Notes under the pieces: model-generated
Seen by the model: only the letters and a program-made list of their open reading frames with translations
Told to the model about the DNA's origin: nothing
Databases searched by the model: none
Program-made: the position numbers and the translations under genes
Source: Seonamhaeicola sp. ML3
Lineage (GTDB): Bacteria; Bacteroidota; Bacteroidia; Flavobacteriales; Flavobacteriaceae
NCBI RefSeq assembly: GCF_023273855.1
Contig: NZ_CP096884.1
Span: 1,798,001 to 1,862,000, forward strand
Length of the DNA stretch: 64,000 nt
Direction of reading: 5' to 3'
Shown: piece after piece, positions 58,485-64,000 of the stretch
Numbering within the stretch: position 1 is the first letter of the stretch
Layout: every line of letters starts with the position of its first letter

Positions 58485-61157
58485 ATGAAAGTTAAGCAAT
58501 CGAAATACATGCGTTTATCAGGATTAGAACCTCTAATCCTAAACGAAAACAGTAACTTTATAAATGTTGGAGAACGTACCAATGTTGCAGGTTCTAGAAA
58601 ATTTTTGCGCTTAATAAAAGAAGAAAAATATGATGAAGCTCTCGATATAGCACGTCATCAGGTTGATGGAGGAGCACAGATTATCGACATCAATATGGAT
58701 GATGGTCTGCTCGACGGAGTACATGCCATGGTGCGTTTTCTAAACCTCATTGCTGCAGAGCCAGATATTTGTCGTGTTCCTATTATGATAGATTCATCTA
58801 AATGGGAGATTATAGAGGCAGGACTTCAGGTTGTACAAGGGAAATGTGTGGTAAATTCCATTTCTCTTAAGGAAGGAGAAGAGAAATTTATTTGGGAAGC
58901 TAAACGGATAAAGCGTTATGGTGCTGCTGCTATAGTCATGGCATTTGATGAGGTAGGTCAAGCCGATAATTATGAACGTCGTATCGAAATTGCAGAGCGT
59001 TCTTATAATATACTTGTCAATAAAGTTGGGTTTCCTTCGGAAGATATCATATTCGATTTAAATATTTTTCCTGTAGCAACAGGAATGGAGGAACACCGTA
59101 AGAATGCTTTAGACTTTATTGAGGCTACTAAATGGGTTAGAGAAAATTTAGAGAATGCCAGTGTAAGTGGCGGTGTTAGTAATGTGTCATTTTCCTTTAG
59201 AGGAAATAACATTGTTCGTGAAGCCATGCACTCTGTGTTTTTGTATTATGCCATTCAAAATGGTATGAATATGGGTATTGTAAATCCTGCCATGTTAGAG
59301 GTTTATGATGATATCCCCAAGGATTTATTAGAACATGTAGAAGACGTTATTTTAGATAGACGTGACGATGCCACCGAACGCCTTTTAGAGTTTGCAGAAA
59401 CCGTAAAAGGAACTAAAGTTGAAAAGGCAGCAGATTTATCGTGGCGTGAAAATCCACTACAAGATAGAATCACGCACGCCTTGGTGAAAGGAATCGATGC
59501 TTTTATTGTTGAAGATGTTGAGGAAGCTAGACAACAATCAGATAGGCCTTTAGATGTAATCGAAGGAAATTTAATGGCTGGAATGAACGTTGTAGGGGAT
59601 TTATTTGGCGAAGGAAAAATGTTCTTACCGCAGGTGGTGAAATCGGCTCGTGTAATGAAAAAAGCGGTGGCTTACTTAAATCCGTTTATTGAAGCAGAAA
59701 AAGGTGAAGAGCAAGAAGCCTTAGGTAAAATTTTAATGGCAACAGTAAAAGGCGATGTACATGATATTGGTAAAAATATCGTGAGCGTTGTTTTGGGTTG
59801 TAATAATTATGAAATAGTCGATTTAGGGGTTATGGTTCCCCCTGAAAAAATCATTGAAGCGGCAAAGGCGGAGAATGTAGATGCTATTGGGTTGTCAGGA
59901 CTTATTACACCTTCACTTGATGAAATGGTGTATTTAGCGAAAGAAATGGAGCGTGAAAACATGAACATTCCATTGTTAATTGGTGGAGCAACAACCTCTA
60001 AAGCGCACACAGCAGTAAAAATAGATACGCAGTATAAAAATGCCGTAGTGCATGTAAACGATGCCTCCAGAGCTGTAACGGTTGTGGGCGATTTGTTAAA
60101 TAAACAAACTGCTCATGAGTATGTGGCTCAAAAGAAAAAGGAGTATGACGAATTTAGAACCAAGTTTTTAAAGCGAGGTAAAGAGAAGTCGTATATAACT
60201 ATTGAAGAAGCAAGAGCGCGCAAGTATAAAATAGATTGGGATAACACAGAAATTGTGAAGCCTAAAGAAATGGGTGTACAAATGTTAAAGCAATTAAGTT
60301 TAAAAGCATTGTTGCCGTATATAGATTGGAGTCCGTTTTTTAGAAGTTGGGATTTGCATGGAAAATATCCCGATATTTTAAAAGATGAAGTAGTTGGAGA
60401 ACAAGCGACGCAATTATTTAACGAGGCCCAAGAAATGATTAGTGATATAGTAGCGAAGCAATTGTTAAAACCTAAAGCGGTTTTTGGATTGTTTGAAGCC
60501 AATACCATTAATGAAGATGATGTTTCTGTAAAGAAAAAAGGTGAAGAAATAGCGGTATTCAGAACCTTGCGACAACAATTAAAAAAGCGAGAAGGGGTCC
60601 CTAATCATGCTTTATCGGACTTTATTGCTCCTGAAAGTACAGGAAAGACAGATTATATTGGTGCTTTTTGTGTTGGGATTTTTGGAGCTCAAGAATTGGC
60701 AGAAGGATACAAGGCAAAAGATGATGACTATAGCGCCATTATGGCTCAAGCTATTGCAGATAGATTTGCAGAAGCCTTTGCAGAATATTTGCATGAACAA
60801 GTAAGAACGAAGCATTGGGGCTATGCTGAAGGCGAGGACTTGAGTAATGACGAATTAATAAAAGAAACCTATAAAGGTATACGTCCAGCCCCAGGATATC
60901 CCGCATGTCCAGACCATTTAGAAAAGGAAACTATTTGGGAATTATTGGATGTTGAAAAGATTATAGGTGTGACGCTTACAGAAAGTTTGGCAATGTGGCC
61001 TGCTGCTGCCGTTTCTGGGTATTATTTTGCCAATCCCGAAGCTAAATATTTTGGGTTAGGTAAAATTACCGAAGACCAAGTTGTGGATTATGCAGAAAGA
61101 AAAGGCATCACCAAGGATAAAGCTAAAAAATGGCTGCATCCTAATTTGGCAGATTAG
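58485..61157 (+). CDS. metH: Methionine synthase, folate/cobalamin/activation subunit (split MetH)
   Basis: An 890-residue protein equal to the C-terminal three modules of MetH. Pterin-binding barrel (about 20-300: [41 protein letters not shown]), cobalamin cap and binding domain (about 330-560: [11 protein letters not shown] with the cobalt ligand His426) and SAM activation domain (about 580-885: [12 protein letters not shown], then [17 protein letters not shown]). Cobalamin-dependent; no B12 riboswitch is visible upstream of the pair. Co-transcribed with the homocysteine subunit. The stop is followed by two dispersed repeats. Confidence 0.96.
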   Translation: MKVKQSKYMRLSGLEPLILNENSNFINVGERTNVAGSRKFLRLIKEEKYDEALDIARHQVDGGAQIIDINMDDGLLDGVHAMVRFLNLIAAEPDICRVPIMIDSSKWEIIEAGLQVVQGKCVVNSISLKEGEEKFIWEAKRIKRYGAAAIVMAFDEVGQADNYERRIEIAERSYNILVNKVGFPSEDIIFDLNIFPVATGMEEHRKNALDFIEATKWVRENLENASVSGGVSNVSFSFRGNNIVREAMHSVFLYYAIQNGMNMGIVNPAMLEVYDDIPKDLLEHVEDVILDRRDDATERLLEFAETVKGTKVEKAADLSWRENPLQDRITHALVKGIDAFIVEDVEEARQQSDRPLDVIEGNLMAGMNVVGDLFGEGKMFLPQVVKSARVMKKAVAYLNPFIEAEKGEEQEALGKILMATVKGDVHDIGKNIVSVVLGCNNYEIVDLGVMVPPEKIIEAAKAENVDAIGLSGLITPSLDEMVYLAKEMERENMNIPLLIGGATTSKAHTAVKIDTQYKNAVVHVNDASRAVTVVGDLLNKQTAHEYVAQKKKEYDEFRTKFLKRGKEKSYITIEEARARKYKIDWDNTEIVKPKEMGVQMLKQLSLKALLPYIDWSPFFRSWDLHGKYPDILKDEVVGEQATQLFNEAQEMISDIVAKQLLKPKAVFGLFEANTINEDDVSVKKKGEEIAVFRTLRQQLKKREGVPNHALSDFIAPESTGKTDYIGAFCVGIFGAQELAEGYKAKDDDYSAIMAQAIADRFAEAFAEYLHEQVRTKHWGYAEGEDLSNDELIKETYKGIRPAPGYPACPDHLEKETIWELLDVEKIIGVTLTESLAMWPAAAVSGYYFANPEAKYFGLGKITEDQVVDYAERKGITKDKAKKWLHPNLAD

Positions 61158-61203
61158 GTACGCGTTAGCGATTAAAGCTACATCCTTTTTGAAAAAAAAT
61201 AGG

Positions 61204-61286
61204 CGTCATTACGAGGAGGTAAGACGAAGTAATCTTTTAGATTATTAGATTGCCACAGATAATTAAAATTATCTTCGCAATGACAG
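61204..61286. repeat. CGTCATTACG...AGATTGCCAC...TCGCAATGACAG repeat
   Basis: An 83-base intergenic element with inverted ends (CGTCATTACG, TCGCAATGACAG) and AGATTGCCAC in the middle. The same ordered blocks make up the element at 28431-28504 inside the GT-C gene. It is non-coding here. Confidence 0.7.
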
Positions 61287-61294
61287 TCAAAAAA

Positions 61295-61337
61295 GATATA
61301 GCGTAAAGCGCGACCCGATAGGGTAACGCCCAAAATA
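61295..61337. repeat. GGGCGTTACCC-family repeat, minus orientation
   Basis: GATATAGCGTAAAGCGCGAC, then CCGATAGGGTAACGCCCAAA. Reverse-complemented it reads TTTGGGCGTTACCCTATCGG, then GTCGCGCTTTACGC, the same family as 26000-26035. CCGATAGGGTAACGCCC contains a small stem. It sits nine bases after the previous repeat, so two families abut. Confidence 0.65.
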
Positions 61338-61383
61338 AAATTAACACTAAATATTAAAAGTCTCTTTTCAGGGATTTAGCAGA

Positions 61384-62337
61384 ATGAAAGTAACAGACCA
61401 CATAAAAAACGCCAACGGAAAAACGTTGTTTTCTTTTGAAATCGTAACACCGGTAAAAGGAAAGAATATTCAGGATTTGTATAATAACATAGATCCTTTA
61501 ATGGAGTTTAATCCCCCGTTTATTGATGTAACAACCTCTAGGGAAGAGTACGTTTATGTTGAAAGAGATGGGCTTTTAGATCGTAAAACCATTAGAAAAA
61601 GACCAGGAACCTTAGGTATATCGGTATCCTTAAAACATAAATATAATATAGATCCTGTACCCCATGTATTGTGTGGTGGGTTTACTAAAGAGGAAACAGA
61701 ATATTTATTAGTGGACTGTCATTATCTGGAAGTTGATAACCTTGTAGCCTTACGTGGGGATGCGATGAAACACCAACAGTATTTTGAGCCTACCAAAGGC
61801 GGTCACCGTTATGCTTGCGAATTGGTACATCAAATTTCAGATTTAAATAAAGGGAAGTTCTTACATGAAGAAAACATAACCGGCTTCAAGACCGATTTCT
61901 GTATTGGTGTTGCAGGTTACCCCGAAAAGCATATGGAAGCCCCTTCTTTGCAGACCGATTTAAAACGGTTAAAAGCTAAGGTTGATGCCGGGGCAGATTA
62001 TGTAGTTACCCAAATGTTTTTTGATAATTCGAAGTATTTTGAATTTGTAAAGATGGCCAAAGAGGCAGGAATTGATATCCCGATTATTCCAGGTATAAAG
62101 CCTTTGGCTGTGCAGCGTCATCTTCAACTTTTACCACATGTGTTTAGTATAGATTTACCAGAGGATTTAATAGATGCTGTAGAGAAATGCAAGGACAATA
62201 AAGCCATTAGGCAAGTTGGAATAGAATGGGCCATTCAGCAATCTAAAGAGCTTAGGGATTTTGGAGTGCCAGTACTACATTATTATTCTATGGGTAAAAG
62301 TGATAATGTTAAGGCAATAGCATCGGCATTGTTTTAA
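61384..62337 (+). CDS. metF: Methylenetetrahydrofolate reductase
   Basis: Flavin enzyme making 5-methyltetrahydrofolate, the methyl donor for MetH. The 317-residue barrel has TLFSFEIVTPVKGKN with the catalytic Glu, HVLCGGFTKEETEYLL, ALRGDAMKHQQ (folate-binding Asp), CIGVAGYPEKHMEAP and DYVVTQMFFDN. Full length. It ends the sulfur amino acid cluster, 226 bases after metH, with two dispersed repeats between. Confidence 0.95.
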   Translation: MKVTDHIKNANGKTLFSFEIVTPVKGKNIQDLYNNIDPLMEFNPPFIDVTTSREEYVYVERDGLLDRKTIRKRPGTLGISVSLKHKYNIDPVPHVLCGGFTKEETEYLLVDCHYLEVDNLVALRGDAMKHQQYFEPTKGGHRYACELVHQISDLNKGKFLHEENITGFKTDFCIGVAGYPEKHMEAPSLQTDLKRLKAKVDAGADYVVTQMFFDNSKYFEFVKMAKEAGIDIPIIPGIKPLAVQRHLQLLPHVFSIDLPEDLIDAVEKCKDNKAIRQVGIEWAIQQSKELRDFGVPVLHYYSMGKSDNVKAIASALF

Positions 62338-62344
62338 ATTCGTT

Positions 62345-62352
62345 TACATTTG
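62345..62352 (+). promoter_or_regulatory. Candidate -7 promoter box
   Basis: TACATTTG matches TAnnTTTG and lies 19 bases before the ATG at 62372, giving a short leader. The nearest TTG upstream (62329) is too close for a normal -33. Confidence 0.4.
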
Positions 62353-62371
62353 CGGCACAAGTAAAACCTAT

Positions 62372-63469
62372 ATGAGGCTTTTTTTAATCGGTGCTTTAAT
62401 TCTTTTTTTTAATAGTTCTTTTGCTCAAGATGAGCAGTACTCCTCCTATTTAGATGTTAACTATTTTAAAGGGAATATAGCGCTGCACAACAGTGATATT
62501 TTACACCTTATTCAAGGACGTCCCGAAGGTGTTATTATTAGCTGGAACAAGAAAACTTTCGGGTTTAAGGAATGGGAGCAACGCTATAATTTTCCAGATT
62601 ACGGTGTGTCTTTTGCTTATCAAAATTTAAAAAACGAGGTGCTTGGAACTAACTATTCCTTGTACGCACATTATAATTTTTACTTCTTTAAGCGACATGT
62701 AATGATGCGTATTGGTCAAGGTGTTGCTCTAACCAGCAAACCCTATGATCGAGAGACTAATTTTAGGAATATTGCTTTCGGAACTAAGCTGCTAAGTAGT
62801 ACTTATGTTATGCTTAATTACAAAAGGGAGCGGATTTTTGGGCGCTTTGGACTGCAAGGAGGGGTGTCGCTTATTCATTATTCTAACGCTAATGTAAAAG
62901 CACCAAATACCAGTTTAAATTCTATGGCCTTTAATTTGGGAATGACCTATAGTCTATCCGATTCTGATCCCGAATATCAGCATACACTTAAGGAAGCAGA
63001 TAATAAATTTACAGAACCTTTAAAGTATAATTTTGTTTTTAGAACCGGCATTAATGAAAGTGATATTATTGGAAGTGGGCAGTTCCCTTTTTATATTTTA
63101 TCAGCTTACGTAGATAAAAGGGTAAATATAAAAAGTGCAGTACAGTTTGGTGTTGATGCCTTTTTTTCAAATTTCTTGAAGGAGCTAATCTATTTTAAGA
63201 GTGTGTCATTTCCAGAAGAAAATGTTGCTGGAGATGAAGATCATAAACGTGTGGCGTTATTCGCTGGTCATGAATTATTTATTAATAAAACGAGCGTAGT
63301 TACACAGTTGGGGTATTATGTGTATTATCCGTTCGATTTTGAAGGAAGGACTTATGTGCGTGTTGGTATGAAACGTTACTTAGGAAAAAAATGGTTTGCT
63401 GCTTTAACTTTAAAATCTCATGGTTTTAAAGCAGAAGCAGTTGAAATTGGAGTAGGTGTTAGATTATGA
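62372..63469 (+). CDS. PagL-like acyloxyacyl hydrolase (lipid A deacylase family)
   Basis: A 365-residue outer-membrane protein: signal peptide (about 1-18, ending SSFAQ), strands of an eight-stranded barrel and the PagL active-site motif His169-x-Ser171-Asn (LIHYSNA). PagL removes the 3-O acyl chain of lipid A in the outer leaflet. The N-terminal barrel is the hydrolase; a C-terminal extension of more than 130 residues (from about 230) makes it longer than proteobacterial PagL, and the last strands end in GVGVRL. Activity on flavobacterial lipid A is inference. Its last bases (ATGA) overlap the next gene. Confidence 0.72.
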   Translation: MRLFLIGALILFFNSSFAQDEQYSSYLDVNYFKGNIALHNSDILHLIQGRPEGVIISWNKKTFGFKEWEQRYNFPDYGVSFAYQNLKNEVLGTNYSLYAHYNFYFFKRHVMMRIGQGVALTSKPYDRETNFRNIAFGTKLLSSTYVMLNYKRERIFGRFGLQGGVSLIHYSNANVKAPNTSLNSMAFNLGMTYSLSDSDPEYQHTLKEADNKFTEPLKYNFVFRTGINESDIIGSGQFPFYILSAYVDKRVNIKSAVQFGVDAFFSNFLKELIYFKSVSFPEENVAGDEDHKRVALFAGHELFINKTSVVTQLGYYVYYPFDFEGRTYVRVGMKRYLGKKWFAALTLKSHGFKAEAVEIGVGVRL

Positions 63470-64000
63470 AAAAGTTAAGTTTAGTATTAATTGTCTTCTT
63501 GGTTTTTGCTTGCAACAGTGAAAACGCTAATGATTGCTTTCAGACTGCAGGAAATATTATTCAAAAAGAATTTTCAGTTGATGTCTTCGACAAAATTTTA
63601 GTAAACAGAGACATTACCTTGATACTTAAAGAAGGTCCAGTAAATAAGGTTGTGGTTGCGACAGGTGAAAATTTACTCAACGATATTTCTGCCCTAGTAA
63701 CTAATGGTCAGTTGATTCTAACAGATGCTAATACCTGTAATTTTGTTCGTGATTACGGTATTACAAAAGTTTATATTACCGCGCCTAATATAAGTCAAAT
63801 TAGGTCTTCTACCCAATACGATATTATTTCTGATGGTATACTAACATACCCTAATTTAACCTTATTATCTGAAGACTTTGGAGTCGATACCGATTTTACA
63901 ACCGGCAATTTCAGATTAGAGATAGATAATGAATCTTTAAGTGTAATATTCAATAACCTTTCTAACTGTTTTGTGGAAGGTCAAACCAATAATTTAAGTG
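63466..64000 (+). CDS. DUF2807-type (head GIN domain) lipoprotein, 5' part
   Basis: The gene runs off the right edge; 178 codons are visible. It starts with a lipoprotein signal (LIVFLVFACNSEN, lipobox Cys16), then strands of the head GIN-domain/DUF2807 type (FDKILVNRDITLILKEG, VYITAPNISQIRSSTQYDI, a right-handed beta-helix pattern of repeating short strands). Start ATG 63466 overlaps the preceding TGA by four bases, so it is co-translated with the PagL-like gene. Function unknown; such proteins are envelope adhesin-like or auto-transport accessory proteins. Confidence 0.75.
   Translation, partial: MKKLSLVLIVFLVFACNSENANDCFQTAGNIIQKEFSVDVFDKILVNRDITLILKEGPVNKVVVATGENLLNDISALVTNGQLILTDANTCNFVRDYGITKVYITAPNISQIRSSTQYDIISDGILTYPNLTLLSEDFGVDTDFTTGNFRLEIDNESLSVIFNNLSNCFVEGQTNNLS

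Noticed and set aside
1-64000. CRISPR arrays, tRNA or rRNA genes
   Set aside because: I saw no regularly spaced direct repeats with unique spacers, and no cloverleaf or rRNA-like sequence in the intergenic spaces.

Overview
The window looks like a chromosomal segment of a marine-type Bacteroidota, most likely a member of the Flavobacteriaceae. Four things point there: low-GC coding with weak Shine-Dalgarno signals; TAnnTTTG-type -7 boxes placed about 10-20 nt before start codons; lipoprotein and SusCD-era starch enzymes; and family-typical arrangements such as a split MetH, a MetX-AK-HSD fusion, a HEPN-tailed sulfite reductase and the mevalonate pathway. There are no rRNA, tRNA, transposase or CRISPR sequences that I can see.

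Layout. (1) 1-6.3 kb: the tail of an alpha-glucan utilisation cluster (esterase fragment, GH31 alpha-glucosidase, two GH13 lipoprotein amylases). (2) 6.4-10 kb: a GAF-domain protein facing a convergent HD-phosphohydrolase/Pycsar-type transmembrane protein. (3) 10.2-15.7 kb: a tightly overlapping redox-repair operon (msrB, msrA, glutaredoxin-like, selO, aldo/keto reductase, a degenerate MsrA-like protein, and an alpha/beta-hydrolase-OsmC fusion). (4) 15.8-22.9 kb: a very large metallophosphatase/outer-membrane-barrel lipoprotein, thioredoxin, a lipoprotein, an HI0933-family flavoprotein and small DUF proteins. (5) 22.9-26 kb: isoprenoid genes (mevalonate diphosphate decarboxylase, mevalonate kinase, a UbiA prenyltransferase). 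(6) 26.3-32.8 kb: a pseudouridine-synthase homologue lacking its catalytic Asp, small unknowns, a GT-C membrane glycosyltransferase that carries repeat-derived coding sequence, and an AraC-linked minus-strand group containing an apparently frameshifted membrane protein. (7) 32.9-35.3 kb: leuAB. (8) 35.4-38.2 kb: a helical-repeat protein and an AbiJ-NTD4/HEPN-like putative defence gene sitting in a cassette-like setting. (9) 38.4-62.3 kb: a roughly 24-kb sulfur amino acid supercluster. It starts at a SAM-I riboswitch and runs through metY, the MetX-AK-HSD fusion, metZ, a phzF-like gene, an outer-membrane protein, an Rrf2 regulator, assimilatory sulfate reduction (DUF2061, cysH, cysD, cysN, sulfite reductase), siroheme synthesis, a ferredoxin reductase, cysE, cysM, split metH and metF. 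(10) 62.3-64 kb: a PagL-like outer-membrane deacylase and the start of a DUF2807 lipoprotein.

Together region 9 takes sulfate to sulfide, makes the cofactor for that step (siroheme), and then feeds sulfide into both cysteine (CysE/CysM) and homocysteine/methionine (MetX, MetY/MetZ, MetH, MetF). It has two visible control points: the SAM-I riboswitch before metY, and a promoter overlapped by GTAAT/ATTAC dyads just after the Rrf2 gene.

A second theme is dispersed short repeats. Several intergenic spaces carry hairpin repeats in recurring families, and copies of two of these types lie in frame inside genes (the GT-C glycosyltransferase and probably mevalonate diphosphate decarboxylase). All functional calls rest on recognising motifs by eye; no searches were run.
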